64,000 bases of DNA from assembly GCF_000576635.1 (NCBI RefSeq), contig NZ_AVFL01000002.1, positions 124,001-188,000 of the forward strand. The letters run 5' to 3'. Below are positions 19,565 to 31,543 of the stretch, one piece after another. Within the stretch, counting starts at the first letter, position 1. Every line of letters begins with the position of its first letter. Below the pieces are notes generated by a model. That model had not been told where the DNA came from and searched no databases. It saw only the letters and a program-made list of their open reading frames with translations. Source of the stretch: Skermanella stibiiresistens SB22 (GTDB taxonomy: Bacteria; Pseudomonadota; Alphaproteobacteria; Azospirillales; Azospirillaceae). The position numbers and the translations under genes were made by a program.

Positions 19565-20944
19565 ATGGCGTCATATGATTTCGACCTGTTCACCATCGGT
19601 GCCGGTTCGGGTGGTGTCGCCGCCAGCCGCCGCGCGGCGGCGTATGGTGCGCGCGTCGCCATCTGTGAGGGCAGCAAGGTCGGCGGCACTTGCGTCATCC
19701 GGGGCTGCGTGCCCAAGAAGCTGCTGTCCTATGGTGGCCAGTTCCGCGACGCGTTCGAGGACGCGGTCGGCTATGGGTGGGCCAGCGAAGTCCCTGATTT
19801 CGACTGGTCCAAGCTGCTGGCCGCCAAGGACCGCGAGATCGACCGGCTGAACCAGATCTATATCGGCATGCTGGACAAGGCCGGCGTGACCCTGATCGAG
19901 GGATTCGGCCGCCTGATCGATCGCAACACCGTCGAGGTCGCCGGGCGGCGGTACACGGCCAAGACCATCCTGATCGCCACCGGCGGGCATCCGATCGGTC
20001 CCAGCCTGCCGGGGTTCGAGCACGCCATCAGCTCGAACGAGGCGCTCGACCTGACCGCGTTGCCATCGCGCATGGTGATCATCGGCGGCGGCTATATCGC
20101 GGTCGAGTTCGCGAGCATCTTCAACGCGCTCGGTGTCGAGATCATGATGATGATCCGAAGCGGCGACCTGTTGAACGGCTTCGACGACGATATCCGGCAG
20201 GCGCTCGCCACCGAGATGCGGAAGCGCGGAATCACCATCCGCTCCGGGGTCAAGCTCGACCGCCTGGAGAAGCATGATGATGGCTACCGCGTCGTCACCG
20301 CCGCGGGCGAGGCGATCGACACCGAACTGGTGTTCGCCGCCACCGGCCGGGTGCCCAACACGCGTGGCCTTGGACTGGAGAACGCCGGGGTCGAATTGGA
20401 CTCCAAGGGCGGCATCGCCGTCGATAGTTGGTCGCGCACCAATGTCGATAACATCTACGCGGTCGGTGACGTGACCAACAAGGTGGCGTTGACGCCGGTC
20501 GCCATCGCCGAAGGCCGCGCCTTCGTCGAGACCTTCTTCAACGACAACCCGATGGAGGTCGATTACTCCAACATCCCAACCGCCGTGTTCAGCAATCCGC
20601 CGATTGGCACGGTCGGGCTGACGGAAGGGCAGGCGCGGGAGATCTGCGGCGAGATCGACGTCTACAAGAGCGGCTTCCGGCCCATGAAGAACACGTTGAG
20701 CGGCCGTGACGAGCGGACCGTGATGAAGCTGGTGGTCGACCGCAAGAGCGACAGGGTGATGGGTGCCCACATGATCGGCCCCGACGCGCCCGAGATCGTC
20801 CAGGGCCTCGCCATCGCCATGAATTGCGGTGCCACCAAGGCGCAGTTCGACCGGACCATCGGCCTGCATCCGTCGGCGGCGGAGGAGTTCGTGACCATGC
20901 GGGAGAAGGTTCCCGATCCCGCGACGCGGCAGGCGGCCGAATGA
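19565..20944 (+). CDS. gor: glutathione-disulfide reductase
   Basis: A 459-aa flavoprotein that reduces glutathione disulfide with NADPH. The FAD-binding GAGSGGVAASRRAA motif is followed by the redox-active Cys43/Cys48 pair (GTCVIRGCVPKKLL). The second nucleotide-binding fold is VIIGGGYIAVEFASIF, and the C-terminal catalytic His lies in GLHPSAAEEFV. The VIRGC form of the active site distinguishes Gor from lipoamide or mercuric reductases. ATG 19565 is preferred over 19556 because the GAGG site is then properly spaced. It stands alone as a transcription unit. Confidence 0.96.
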   Translation: MASYDFDLFTIGAGSGGVAASRRAAAYGARVAICEGSKVGGTCVIRGCVPKKLLSYGGQFRDAFEDAVGYGWASEVPDFDWSKLLAAKDREIDRLNQIYIGMLDKAGVTLIEGFGRLIDRNTVEVAGRRYTAKTILIATGGHPIGPSLPGFEHAISSNEALDLTALPSRMVIIGGGYIAVEFASIFNALGVEIMMMIRSGDLLNGFDDDIRQALATEMRKRGITIRSGVKLDRLEKHDDGYRVVTAAGEAIDTELVFAATGRVPNTRGLGLENAGVELDSKGGIAVDSWSRTNVDNIYAVGDVTNKVALTPVAIAEGRAFVETFFNDNPMEVDYSNIPTAVFSNPPIGTVGLTEGQAREICGEIDVYKSGFRPMKNTLSGRDERTVMKLVVDRKSDRVMGAHMIGPDAPEIVQGLAIAMNCGATKAQFDRTIGLHPSAAEEFVTMREKVPDPATRQAAE

Positions 20945-21104
20945 TCCAGCCGTGACCGGGGGGAATGGCTGCCCTCCGGCGGGGTGACACGGAATGTTTA
21001 AGTCTGGAAAATAAGCGGCGAAGGAAGTATAGCCAGTTTCCTTGGATTGTTGATAAGCGACCGGGCCATGGTGAGCGGACCCGGTCCATGTGGAGGATGG
21101 TGCC

Positions 21105-22493
21105 ATGGCCGAACGCTGGACCCCGAACACCTGGCGCTCGAAGCCCGTCAAGCAGATGCCCATCTACGCCGATCAGGCGAAGTTGCGGGCGGCCGAGCAG
21201 CGTCTCGCCAGTTATCCGCCGCTGGTGTTCGCCGGCGAGGCGCGGCGCTTGAAGTCGTCCTTGGCCGATGTCGCGGCCGGCAACGGTTTTCTGCTCCAAG
21301 GCGGCGATTGCGCCGAAAGCTTCGCCGAGTTCCATCCGAACAACATCCGCGACACCTTCCGTGTCCTCCTCCAGATGGCGGTGGTGTTGACCTTCGGCGG
21401 CTCCACGCCGGTGGTCAAGGTCGGCCGCATGGCTGGCCAGTTCGCCAAGCCGCGCTCGACGGACACCGAGACGATCGACGGCGTCGAGCTGCCGAGCTAC
21501 CGCGGCGACATCATCAACGGTTTCGACTTCGATCCGGCTTCGCGTGAGCCGGATCCCGACCGCATGGTCCAGTCGTACAACCAGTCTGCCGCCACGCTCA
21601 ACCTGCTGCGCGCCTTCTCGCAAGGCGGTTACGCCGACCTGCATCAGGTCCACCGCTGGAACCTGGGCTTCGTCGAGCGCAGCCCGGCGGGCGAGCGGTA
21701 CCGCGACCTCGCGGACCGGCTGGACGAGACGCTGAACTTCATGGCGGCTTGCGGCATCACCGCGGCGACCACGCCCCAGCTGCGCGAGACCGATTTCTTC
21801 ACCAGCCACGAGGCGCTGCTGCTCCCCTACGAGGAGGCGCTGACCCGCGTCGACAGCACGACGGGCGACTGGTACGACGTGTCGGCCCACATGCTGTGGA
21901 TCGGCGACCGCACCCGTCAGCCCGACCACGCCCATGTCGAGTTCCTGCGTGGCGTCAAGAACCCGATCGGCCTCAAATGCGGCCCGACCAGCGACCCGGA
22001 CGAGTTGATCCGCCTGATCGACATGTTGAACCCGGCCAACGAGCCAGGCCGACTGACCCTGATCGCGCGGATGGGCTACGAGAAGGTCCAGGACAAGCTT
22101 CCAGCCTTGATCCGCAAGGTTCAGCGCGAGGGCAGGGTGGTGGTTTGGGCCTGCGACCCGATGCACGGCAACACGATCAAGTCGTCGACCGGCTACAAGA
22201 CCCGGCCGTTCGACCGGATCCTGTCGGAGGTCAAGGACTTCTTCTCGGTCCATCAGGCGGAAGGCACCCATCCCGGCGGCGTCCACTTCGAGCTGACCGG
22301 CCAGGACGTCACGGAATGCACCGGTGGCGCCCAGGCGATCACCGACCATGCGCTGGCGAAGCGGTATCATACCCATTGCGATCCGCGGCTCAACGCCAGC
22401 CAAGCCCTTGAACTGGCGTTCTTGATCGCCGAAGGTTTGAAGCGCAGCCGTCAGCAGTCGGACCGGGATCGCCGGATCGCCGCGGCCGAGTGA
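21105..22493 (+). CDS. class II 3-deoxy-7-phosphoheptulonate (DAHP) synthase
   Basis: A 462-aa enzyme for the first step of the shikimate pathway (PEP plus erythrose 4-phosphate). The plant-type class II form is shown by [31 protein letters not shown], the [19 protein letters not shown] region, and metal- and substrate-binding segments [22 protein letters not shown] and [15 protein letters not shown]. The start follows GGAGG. A GC-rich hairpin ends the unit. Confidence 0.96.
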   Translation: MAERWTPNTWRSKPVKQMPIYADQAKLRAAEQRLASYPPLVFAGEARRLKSSLADVAAGNGFLLQGGDCAESFAEFHPNNIRDTFRVLLQMAVVLTFGGSTPVVKVGRMAGQFAKPRSTDTETIDGVELPSYRGDIINGFDFDPASREPDPDRMVQSYNQSAATLNLLRAFSQGGYADLHQVHRWNLGFVERSPAGERYRDLADRLDETLNFMAACGITAATTPQLRETDFFTSHEALLLPYEEALTRVDSTTGDWYDVSAHMLWIGDRTRQPDHAHVEFLRGVKNPIGLKCGPTSDPDELIRLIDMLNPANEPGRLTLIARMGYEKVQDKLPALIRKVQREGRVVVWACDPMHGNTIKSSTGYKTRPFDRILSEVKDFFSVHQAEGTHPGGVHFELTGQDVTECTGGAQAITDHALAKRYHTHCDPRLNASQALELAFLIAEGLKRSRQQSDRDRRIAAAE

Positions 22494-22509
22494 GCTGAGA
22501 GCACCTAGC

Positions 22510-22534
22510 CCGGAGCGGGTTCGTCCCGCTCCGG
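22510..22534 (+). terminator. terminator-like hairpin after the DAHP synthase gene
   Basis: A perfect 10-bp stem (CCGGAGCGGG/CCCGCTCCGG) with loop TTCGT lies 16 bases past the stop codon. There is no T run, so it may need other factors or act as a 3' stability element. Confidence 0.55.
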
Positions 22535-22603
22535 ATTGACCAAGAGCGCCAAGCCTTGGGCCAAATAAACCCTGGGGCGGGAAATCCCTCGGGCCAGAAA
22601 TCG

Positions 22604-23770
22604 GTGGGCCATATATTGGATAGTCGAGACAACGACGCCACACCCGCGGACCTCAACCCGTCCGTCTCAGACATCGCACGGTGGACCGACACCTACTTCC
22701 TGCGGACCAAGGCCACTGTTGGCCGGTTCGGCGACAAGCGGGTGACCTACGCCATCTTCATGCGCCGGCCGGTCGTCTCGGCGCCGCGGCAGGCGGTGGA
22801 TTGGCTGAACGGTGTCGCCCGCGAACGGGGCTTCGAGGTCGAGATCGACCTGCTCCACACCGAGGGGCGCTGGGTCGGCGCTGGCGAGCCGATCCTCTAC
22901 ATCACCGGCCCGCTCTACCATCTGGTCGATCTTGAAACCCTGCTGCTGATGAAGCTGGGGCCCGCCTGCGTCGGCGCGTACAACGCCTTCACCATGTGCG
23001 CCGATCTCCCCAAGGTCGCCTTCCTGGCGATGGACGCGCGCCATTGCGCCGGCACCGAGATGGCCGAGATCATGGCCTACGCCGCCAGCGTCGGGTCGGC
23101 GCGGGCCAAGCGCAAGGTCGGCGCGATCGGCTTCATCGGCAACGCGACCGACGCCACGGCCCACTACTTCGGCCGGACGGCGGGCTTGGGCACCATGCCG
23201 CACGCCCTGATCGGCTATGCCGGCTCGACGGTACGGGCGGCCGAGATGTTCCACGAGACGTTTCCCGACCAGGACCTCACCGTGCTGGTCGACTATTTCG
23301 GCCGGGAGGTCACCGACGCTCTGGAGGTTTGCCGCCGCCTGCCGCATCTGGCCGCCGCCGGACGCTTGAGCATGCGGATCGACACGCCCGGCGGCCGCTT
23401 CATCGAAGGGCTGGATCCGCCCGGATCCTACGCCGTGCTCGAACGCCACGTGCCTTCCGCGATTCGGGGCTATCGGGACGAAACCCAGCTCCGCTACCTG
23501 ATCGGCACCGGTGTCTCGGCGGCCGCGATCTTCCACCTGCGCGACGCTTTGGACGCCGCCGGTTTCGACAAGGTCAAGATCGTCGCCAGCAGCGGGTTCA
23601 GTCCGGCCAAGTGCCGAATCATGGCGGAAGCGCAAGCTCCCATCGACGTGATTGGCACCGGTAGCTATCTGCCCGAACGGTGGACCGAGACTTACGCCAC
23701 CGCCGATATCATCGAGTATGACGGCGAGAAGCGGGTCAAGGTCGGCCGCGAATTCCTGTTCCGCAAGTAG
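22604..23770 (+). CDS. nicotinate phosphoribosyltransferase family protein
   Basis: About 388 aa. It matches the PncB/NadC-like fold that joins nicotinate to PRPP in NAD salvage: RWTDTYFLRT at the start, IMAYAASVGSARAKRKVGAI, FIGNATDATAHYFGR, MPHALIGYAGST, VDYFGREVTDALEV, MRIDTPGGRF, and IVASSGFSPAKC near the end with GTGSYLPE binding phosphate. The form is the shorter archaeal-like type. The start is uncertain: GTG 22604 (GHILDSRDNDATP) fits the expected N-terminus; TTG 22556 is further upstream. It is about 1.8 kb from the NadE-like gene. Confidence 0.88.
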   Translation: MGHILDSRDNDATPADLNPSVSDIARWTDTYFLRTKATVGRFGDKRVTYAIFMRRPVVSAPRQAVDWLNGVARERGFEVEIDLLHTEGRWVGAGEPILYITGPLYHLVDLETLLLMKLGPACVGAYNAFTMCADLPKVAFLAMDARHCAGTEMAEIMAYAASVGSARAKRKVGAIGFIGNATDATAHYFGRTAGLGTMPHALIGYAGSTVRAAEMFHETFPDQDLTVLVDYFGREVTDALEVCRRLPHLAAAGRLSMRIDTPGGRFIEGLDPPGSYAVLERHVPSAIRGYRDETQLRYLIGTGVSAAAIFHLRDALDAAGFDKVKIVASSGFSPAKCRIMAEAQAPIDVIGTGSYLPERWTETYATADIIEYDGEKRVKVGREFLFRK

Positions 23771-23863
23771 CGTCCTCCCGTATGGGGTCACGACGAAGGT
23801 TGTAAGACTTTAGTAATAATACCGGGCCTTTAATTCCCCAAATTCTGTGGGGGTGAGGTACGG

Positions 23864-25489
23864 ATGTCGAACGATTTGGATCGCGAAGTACGTTTGGACT
23901 TTCTTGGAATCGATGACGGTACCCGGTCGGCCTTGAAGGATTTCGCGCCCGTTCTCGAAGCGACGATACCCAAGGTCCTGGATCGGTTCTACAGCCATCT
24001 CGCCGGCAATGCCGAAACCAGCAAGATGCTGGCTGGAGTGCCGATCGACCGGCTGAAGGAGGCGCAACGCCGCCACTGGACCAGCTTGTTCGACGGCACC
24101 TTCACCGAAGCGCATCTGGAGCGCACCGTCGCGATCGGCAATACCCACCAGCGCATCGGCCTCGAGCCGCGGTGGTACATCGGCGGCTACGCCATCGCCA
24201 TGACCGACCTGATGGAGGCCGCGGTCACGCGGTACCGGTGGCATCCGAAGCGGTTGAGCAAGATCCTGCGGGCGATCGTCCAAGCGGTCTCCCTCGACAT
24301 GGACCTGGCCATCTCGTGTTACATCTCCAGCGGTGATCAAAGCCGGCAGAACGAGCTGTGGCAACTCGCCGACACGCTGGAGAGGGAGGTACACACCGTC
24401 GTGGCGCAAGTGGCGGAGCGGGGTGGCCACGTCTCTGACATGGCGGTCCAGACCTCCGCCGCGATCGACAGGGTCGCCGGCAACGCGACGGCGGTCGCCT
24501 CCGCCGCCGAGCAGGCCACCGCCAGCTTCGAGACCGTCGCCGCGGCGGGTGAGGAGCTTTCCGCCTCCGTGTCGGAGATCAGCCGGCAGGTCAACGAATC
24601 CCGCCTCGTCACCCGCAAGGCCGTGGACGAGGCGGGCGCCGCCAACCTTTCGGTCCAGGGACTGGCCGCCGCAGCGGGTGAGATCGGCCAGATCGTCCGG
24701 GTCATCAACGAGATCGCCGGTCAGACCAACCTGCTGGCGCTGAACGCCACGATCGAGGCGGCCCGAGCTGGCGAGGCCGGCAAGGGTTTCGCGGTCGTCG
24801 CCAACGAGGTCAAGGCGCTGGCGTCCCAAACGGCGCGGGCGACGGAGCAGATCTCCGCCCAGATCGCCCGTATCCAGGCGGAGACCGAAAAGGCCGTCGC
24901 CGGTATCCAGAGCATCGTCGGCGTGATCCACGATGTCGAGTCGATCTCCGCCGGCATCGCGTCGGCGATCGAGGAGCAGACGGCATCGACCGGCGAGATC
25001 AGCCGCAGCGTGCTCGAGGCCGCCGCCGGCACCCGGCAGGTCGCCGCCAGCATCACCGTGGTGGCCCACGACACGGGCGAAGCCTCGGAACTGATGCATG
25101 AGGTCCGGTCGGAAACCAGTACGATGACGGTCGACGTCGGCAACCTCCAGGACGAGATCGACCGGCTGATGAGTTCGATGCGGACCCACGAGGTGTTCGA
25201 CCGTCGCCAGCACCAGCGCCACGCAGTCAAGATGGCCGTCACCGTGTCGGTCGGCGGAGTCCAGCGCCGGGTCGACGTGATCAACGTTTCCGCCGGCGGT
25301 ATCGGGATTTCGGGACCGATCCCGGATACGGCCCGCGGGCTCGTCGAGGTTTCGCTGCCCGGTGTCGACACTCCGTTGCGCGGCCAAGTCCTGCCGACCG
25401 AGGATGGCGTCACCCACGTCAAGTTCGAGCGGCAGCTGACGGCGGGTGAACTATCGGGCATGGTGCGCCTGGCGGGTGCCGCCGCGTAA
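23864..25489 (+). CDS. globin-coupled MCP-type receptor with C-terminal PilZ domain
   Basis: A 541-aa soluble protein without membrane helices. Residues ~10-165 are a protoglobin domain like HemAT, with the likely heme-binding His95 in [18 protein letters not shown]. Residues ~185-430 form the methyl-accepting coiled coil with the hairpin tip ([20 protein letters not shown]). Residues ~445-535 form a PilZ domain with the c-di-GMP motifs R448-x-x-x-R452 and N474-x-S476-x-x-G479. It probably senses oxygen or another gas and signals to a chemotaxis array, with c-di-GMP as a second input. No che genes are adjacent. The usual C-terminal CheR/CheB pentapeptide is absent. Confidence 0.9.
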   Translation: MSNDLDREVRLDFLGIDDGTRSALKDFAPVLEATIPKVLDRFYSHLAGNAETSKMLAGVPIDRLKEAQRRHWTSLFDGTFTEAHLERTVAIGNTHQRIGLEPRWYIGGYAIAMTDLMEAAVTRYRWHPKRLSKILRAIVQAVSLDMDLAISCYISSGDQSRQNELWQLADTLEREVHTVVAQVAERGGHVSDMAVQTSAAIDRVAGNATAVASAAEQATASFETVAAAGEELSASVSEISRQVNESRLVTRKAVDEAGAANLSVQGLAAAAGEIGQIVRVINEIAGQTNLLALNATIEAARAGEAGKGFAVVANEVKALASQTARATEQISAQIARIQAETEKAVAGIQSIVGVIHDVESISAGIASAIEEQTASTGEISRSVLEAAAGTRQVAASITVVAHDTGEASELMHEVRSETSTMTVDVGNLQDEIDRLMSSMRTHEVFDRRQHQRHAVKMAVTVSVGGVQRRVDVINVSAGGIGISGPIPDTARGLVEVSLPGVDTPLRGQVLPTEDGVTHVKFERQLTAGELSGMVRLAGAAA

Positions 25490-25590
25490 AGCCGCTCCTC
25501 CACGGCTGGCCGTGACGCCTTGCCCCTTTGCCGGGCCGGGGCGTCTTGCTAACGTGCCGCATCGTTTCCCCTGGATGGCTTGCACACCCC

Positions 25591-27270
25591 ATGACCGATC
25601 GCCCCCTGACCGATCATTTGGCCATCGCGCTGGCCCAACTGAACCCCACGGTCGGGGCCATCGAGCGGAACCTGGACCTGATCCGCGGCGCCCGGGCCGA
25701 GGCCTACGCCCGCGGCGCCGACCTCGTCGTATGCCCGGCCATGAGCGTGACCGGTCAACCGGTCGGCCAACTGGCGTCCAAGCCGTTCTTCCTCGACGCG
25801 GTCGCATCCCTGGTGAGGGACTTCGCCGAGGAGACGGCGGATGGCGGACCGGGCGTGCTGGTGGGGGCGCCGTGGCGGATCGAGGGGCGGGTTCACAATG
25901 CCGTCCTGCTGCTGGATGGCGGGCGGATCGTCACGGCGCGCGCCAAGCACGTGCTGCTGGATGGGTTTCCCTTCGACGAGCGGCACCTGTTCGCCGCCGG
26001 TCCCGTGCCGGGTCCGGTCAATTTCCGGGGCGTGCGGCTTGGTGTCCTGATCGCCGAGGACATGTCGACGCCCGATGTCGCCGAGGCGCTGGGTGAGTGC
26101 GGCGCCGAGATCCTGGTGGTGGCCGGGGGCGACGCGGTGGATGTCGACTCCGAGGATCGCCGGATCAACCTCGCGGTGGCGCGGGTGGGTGAGACCGGTT
26201 TGCCGCTCCTTTCGGTCAACCAGATCGGCGGCCATGATCAACTGGTCTATGACGGGGCGAGCTTCGTGCTGGGCGCCGACAACAGGCTCCGTCTCCAGGC
26301 GCCGGCCTTCCGCGACAGCCTGTTGGTGTCGCGCTGGCAAGCCGGGGCCGACGAGGTGTGGGTCTGCGCCGAGGGGGAACTCGCGGCACCACCGGTCGGC
26401 CTCGCGGCGATGTATCACGCCCTGATGCTGGGCCTGGGCGATCACGTCCGGAAGAGCGGGGCGGCCGGCGTGCTGGTCGGCCTGACCGATGGTGTCGACA
26501 GCGCCTTGACGGCGGCGCTCGCGGTCGACGCGCTGGGGTCCGACCGTGTTCATTGTGTCCTGCTACCGTCGCCCGGCACCAGTCGCCAAGCCCTGGAGGA
26601 CGCGCGCGAGATCGCCGAGCTGCTCGGGTGCAAGATCGACGAGATCCCGATCGAGCCGGCGTTGCGGGCGACCAACGCGATGCTGGCGCCCGCCTTCGCG
26701 GGCCGTGACCCTGACCGGGCCGAGGACGACCTGAGATCCACCCTGCGCGGCGCCATCCTGCTGGCGCTATCCGCCAAGTTCGGGGCGCTGACGCTGTCCG
26801 CCGCCAACCGGACCGACATGGCGGTCGGGCGCGCGACCCTGCATGGCGACCTGTGGGGCGGCTTCGCGGTGCTGAAGGATGTCTACCGCACGACGGTGGT
26901 GGCGCTCGCCAACTGGCGCAACCGGCACCTTCCGGAAGGCGCCCATGGGCCGGCGGGCCGCGTCGTGCCAGAACGCGTCGTCACCGACATGAGCGACGTC
27001 GAGCCGCGGCCTGGAACCACGGGGGCTCGGATCCTGCCGCCGGCGGACGTGCTGGACGACATCCTGCGGTGCCTGATCGACAAGGATGTCGGCCTGGAGG
27101 AGATCGTCGCCCGGGATCACGATCCCGCCGTGGTGGAGCAGGTGTGGCGGACGGTCGCGGAGGCGGAGGGCCAGCGCCGGCAGTTGCCGCCCGGCGTCAG
27201 GATCACCAGCCGGAGCTTTGGCGCCTCGGTCCGCCTGCCCGTCGTCAACGGCTTCGCGACGCTTCCCTGA
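25591..27270 (+). CDS. NadE-like protein, catalytically degenerate NAD synthetase homologue
   Basis: A 559-aa protein with the full two-domain layout of glutamine-dependent NAD synthetase: nitrilase-type glutaminase (residues ~10-270) and ATP-pyrophosphatase synthetase (~275-550). It aligns collinearly with NadE, but key residues are gone. The glutaminase Glu is Ala50 (CPAMSVTG instead of PELxxTG) and the nucleophile Cys is Ala155 (LIAEDMS instead of LICEDIW); only Lys119 remains. In the synthetase, SGGxDS has become LTDGVDS (298-304), the following YTS is GTS, GNKSE is ANRTD (405-409), and the AELRPxQTDQxxLPPY stretch is rewritten. The frame is intact. It is probably a pseudoenzyme with a non-catalytic role; substitutions are judged from memory of the family. 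Confidence 0.85.
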   Translation: MTDRPLTDHLAIALAQLNPTVGAIERNLDLIRGARAEAYARGADLVVCPAMSVTGQPVGQLASKPFFLDAVASLVRDFAEETADGGPGVLVGAPWRIEGRVHNAVLLLDGGRIVTARAKHVLLDGFPFDERHLFAAGPVPGPVNFRGVRLGVLIAEDMSTPDVAEALGECGAEILVVAGGDAVDVDSEDRRINLAVARVGETGLPLLSVNQIGGHDQLVYDGASFVLGADNRLRLQAPAFRDSLLVSRWQAGADEVWVCAEGELAAPPVGLAAMYHALMLGLGDHVRKSGAAGVLVGLTDGVDSALTAALAVDALGSDRVHCVLLPSPGTSRQALEDAREIAELLGCKIDEIPIEPALRATNAMLAPAFAGRDPDRAEDDLRSTLRGAILLALSAKFGALTLSAANRTDMAVGRATLHGDLWGGFAVLKDVYRTTVVALANWRNRHLPEGAHGPAGRVVPERVVTDMSDVEPRPGTTGARILPPADVLDDILRCLIDKDVGLEEIVARDHDPAVVEQVWRTVAEAEGQRRQLPPGVRITSRSFGASVRLPVVNGFATLP

Positions 27271-27377
27271 CGACGAACGCGGCCCACCCGACGTCCAATT
27301 GGTCGCATCGATAATGCGAGTGACTTGCAGTAGTTTCCCGGCGACGGTATCCTGACCGTTCCGAGACCGAGAAGCTA

Positions 27378-28709
27378 ATGCGTATCGACGCTATCCTCCC
27401 AGCCGTGGTCATCCCGGCCGTCACCTTGGCGTTCACCCTGCTGGCGCCGATGTCCGCTCCAGCCGAACGGCCGGGTCAGCGGGATTTGGACCCGGCGGTC
27501 GCCAGCGCGCTGGTCGAGTATGTCCGGCCGACCGCCGTGCCGTACCCCCGGGACAACCCGTTCAGCCAGGCCAAGGCCGAGCTGGGACGTAAGCTGTTCT
27601 TTGACACCAGCCTGTCCGGTGCCGGCGACCGATCATGCGCCACCTGCCACGCCCCGGTCTCAGGCTGGCAGGACGGTGTTCCGACCCATGCCGGGCTCGA
27701 CGGCACGCCGCTCGGACGCCGAACGCCCTCGGTCCAGGACGCCGCCTGGGGCGAGCTGTTCTTCTGGGACGGCAGGGCCGGCAGCCTGGAGGAACAGGCG
27801 CTGGGACCCGTCCAGAACCCGCGCGAGATGAACCAGACGCTCGACGCCATGGTCCGGACACTCTCGGCCAACCGCGACTATGACGGCCTGTTCGCGGCCG
27901 CTTTTCCGGAGGACCCGAAGATCACGCCCGTCACGGTCGCCAAGGCGTTGGCCACCTTCGAACGGACGCTGGTCACGGGATTGACGCCGTTCGACCGCTG
28001 GGTCGCGGGTGACGCCGACGCGATCAGCGCCGAGGCCCGGCGCGGCTTCGAGGTCTTCACCGGCGCCGCCGGCTGCTCCTCTTGCCATTCCGGCTGGCAG
28101 TTCACCGACCACGCGTTCCACGATGTCGGCCTGCCCAGCGCCGATCTTGGCCGGGGTGACATCCTGAAGCTGCCCGAGCTGAACCACGCCTTCAAGACAC
28201 CGGCGCTGCGGAACGTCGCCGACCGCGCGCCCTACATGCATGACGGCTCGCTGCCGACCTTGGAAGCGGTGGTCGAGCATTACCGGAGCGGCGTGGTCCA
28301 GCGCCCGACGTTGTCGCCCGACCTGCCCCGGATCGACGGGCTGTCGGACCGGGACGTCTCCGATCTGGTGGCGTTCCTCCACAGCCTCAGCCCCGACCCG
28401 GCGACGGCGGCGGACAGTCTCGCCGCCACCTCGCCCGATATCGGCGAGGCGTCCAACTCGCTGACCATCACGCAGAAGGACAAGCGGTTCAGCCAGCGGC
28501 ACGTCCACATCAAGACGGGCCAAGCCCTGACGATCCAGAACGAGGATACCCGAGCCCACAACATCCGGGTGTTCGAGGAGAACATGGACTTCAACAGCGG
28601 CTACCAGGAGCCGGGCGAGCATGTCAGCCTGCCCTTCACCGAGGCGGGTACCTACCACGTCTTCTGCGGCATCCATCCCAAGATGAAGCTGCTGGTCGAC
28701 GTCGAGTAG
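27378..28709 (+). CDS. di-heme cytochrome c peroxidase-like protein fused to a cupredoxin domain
   Basis: A 443-aa exported protein. An N-terminal signal segment is followed by a CcpA/MauG-type di-heme region with CATCH (residues 87-91) and CSSCH (233-237), plus a likely axial Met in YMHDGS. Residues ~357-443 form a plastocyanin-like domain with a type 1 copper set: His394 (RAHNIRVF), Cys430, His433 and Met436 (FCGIHPKMK). Bacterial di-heme peroxidases reduce H2O2 using a separate copper protein or cytochrome as donor. Here a possible donor or acceptor is fused to the enzyme. A MauG-like oxidase role is an alternative. Confidence 0.88.
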   Translation: MRIDAILPAVVIPAVTLAFTLLAPMSAPAERPGQRDLDPAVASALVEYVRPTAVPYPRDNPFSQAKAELGRKLFFDTSLSGAGDRSCATCHAPVSGWQDGVPTHAGLDGTPLGRRTPSVQDAAWGELFFWDGRAGSLEEQALGPVQNPREMNQTLDAMVRTLSANRDYDGLFAAAFPEDPKITPVTVAKALATFERTLVTGLTPFDRWVAGDADAISAEARRGFEVFTGAAGCSSCHSGWQFTDHAFHDVGLPSADLGRGDILKLPELNHAFKTPALRNVADRAPYMHDGSLPTLEAVVEHYRSGVVQRPTLSPDLPRIDGLSDRDVSDLVAFLHSLSPDPATAADSLAATSPDIGEASNSLTITQKDKRFSQRHVHIKTGQALTIQNEDTRAHNIRVFEENMDFNSGYQEPGEHVSLPFTEAGTYHVFCGIHPKMKLLVDVE

Positions 28710-28807
28710 CGTCCCGCGTTAGATGCGGAACTGGGTTTCCGGCATTTCCCACAGGGTCGCGGTGTGCTATCCGTGCCGCCCCTGTGTACCGGAGATCCGT
28801 GAAGCTC

Positions 28808-30151
28808 ATGAGCGTCGCCGTCCGTTTCGCGCCGAGCCCGACCGGCCTGCTCCATGTCGGCAACATCCGTCTGGCGCTGGTCAATTGGCTGTTCGCCCGC
28901 AGCCAGGGTGGCGATTTCCTGCTCCGGCTCGACGATACCGACCTGGAACGGTCGACCACCGACTACGCCGTGGGGATCGAACGCGACCTCCGCTGGCTTG
29001 GGTTGGAGTGGGACCGCTTCGCCCGTCAATCGGACCGGCTGGACCGCTACGCGCTGGCGGTCGAAAAACTCAAGTCCGCCGGCCGGCTCTACGCCTGCTA
29101 CGAGACCGCCGAGGAGCTGTCCCTCAAGCGCAAGAGCCTGCTCGGCCGCGGGCTTCCGCCGATCTACGACCGGGCCGCCCTGCGGCTTAACGATGAGGAC
29201 CGCGCGCGGCTGGAGGCGGAGGGCAGGATACCGCATTGGCGCTTCCTGCTGGAACACGAGTCGGTCGAGTGGGACGACCTGGTCCGCGGGCCGCAGCATT
29301 TTCACGGCCGCGATCTCAGCGACCCCGTGCTGATCCGCGAGGACGGCCGCACGCTCTACACCCTGTCCTCGGTGGTGGATGACATCGAGCTTGGGATCAG
29401 CCACGTCATCCGGGGCGAGGACCACGTCGCCAACACCGCCGTTCAGGTTCAGTTGTGGCGGGCGCTGGAAGGACAGGTGCCCGGCTTCGCCCACTTGCCC
29501 TTGCTGACCGACGCCACCGGCGCCGGCTTGTCGAAGCGGTTGGGCAGCATCGGCATCTCCCACCTGCGCGACGAGCAGGGGCTGGAGCCGATGGCGGTCA
29601 ACAGCCTGCTGGCCAAGCTCGGCACCTCCGACGCGATCGAGGCGCGGACCTCGCTGGCCGATCTCGCCGCCGAATTCGAGATGTCCAAGATCGCGCGCGG
29701 CTCGCCCAAGTTCGACCCGGAGGAACTGGCGCGCCTCAACGCCCGGGTGCTCCACGCCACGGAGTTCGAATCCGTCCGCGAGCGTCTGGAAACCATGGGC
29801 TTCCTGGGTGTCGACGCCACCTTCTGGGAGGCGGTGCGGCCCAACCTGACGGTTCTGGCCGATGTCGCCGAATGGTGGCACGTCGCTCGCGAACCGATCG
29901 AGCCGGTGGTCGAGGACACGGAGTTCGCAGCCGCCGCCGCGGCGCTGCTACCCGCCGAGCCCTGGGACGAGACCACCTGGGGCGCCTGGACCGGGGCCGT
30001 CAAGACGGCGACCGGGCGCAAGGGCAAGACCCTGTTCATGCCGCTGCGCCTGGCGCTGACCGGCCGCGACCATGGACCGGAGCTCAAGAATTTGTTACCT
30101 CTGATCGGTCGCGATCGGGCCGAGGCCCGGCTCGCGGGCAGAGTAGCTTAA
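28808..30151 (+). CDS. gltX: glutamyl-tRNA synthetase
   Basis: A 447-aa class I aminoacyl-tRNA synthetase. The HIGH-type motif is [13 protein letters not shown] at residue ~6 and the KMSKS-type motif is LSKRLGS. It retains the C-terminal anticodon-binding region, so it is not the short glutamyl-Q synthetase. Many alphaproteobacteria carry two gltX copies, and the missing one may charge a different tRNA. ATG 28808 is chosen over GTG 28784 because homology begins right after it. It is followed ten bases later by cysS. Confidence 0.93.
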   Translation: MSVAVRFAPSPTGLLHVGNIRLALVNWLFARSQGGDFLLRLDDTDLERSTTDYAVGIERDLRWLGLEWDRFARQSDRLDRYALAVEKLKSAGRLYACYETAEELSLKRKSLLGRGLPPIYDRAALRLNDEDRARLEAEGRIPHWRFLLEHESVEWDDLVRGPQHFHGRDLSDPVLIREDGRTLYTLSSVVDDIELGISHVIRGEDHVANTAVQVQLWRALEGQVPGFAHLPLLTDATGAGLSKRLGSIGISHLRDEQGLEPMAVNSLLAKLGTSDAIEARTSLADLAAEFEMSKIARGSPKFDPEELARLNARVLHATEFESVRERLETMGFLGVDATFWEAVRPNLTVLADVAEWWHVAREPIEPVVEDTEFAAAAAALLPAEPWDETTWGAWTGAVKTATGRKGKTLFMPLRLALTGRDHGPELKNLLPLIGRDRAEARLAGRVA

Positions 30152-30161
30152 GGATAAACCG

Positions 30162-31541
<1,380 letters not shown>

Positions 31542-31543
31542 TC

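Noticed and set aside
19201-19716. Minus-strand frame in the AT-rich gap before gor
   Set aside because: It runs into the start of gor, lacks a ribosome site and has no recognisable content.
19571-22643. Two long minus-strand frames (530 and 684 residues) opposite gor and the DAHP synthase
   Set aside because: They overlap well-identified genes and have no family resemblance; such frames are common opposite high-GC coding DNA.
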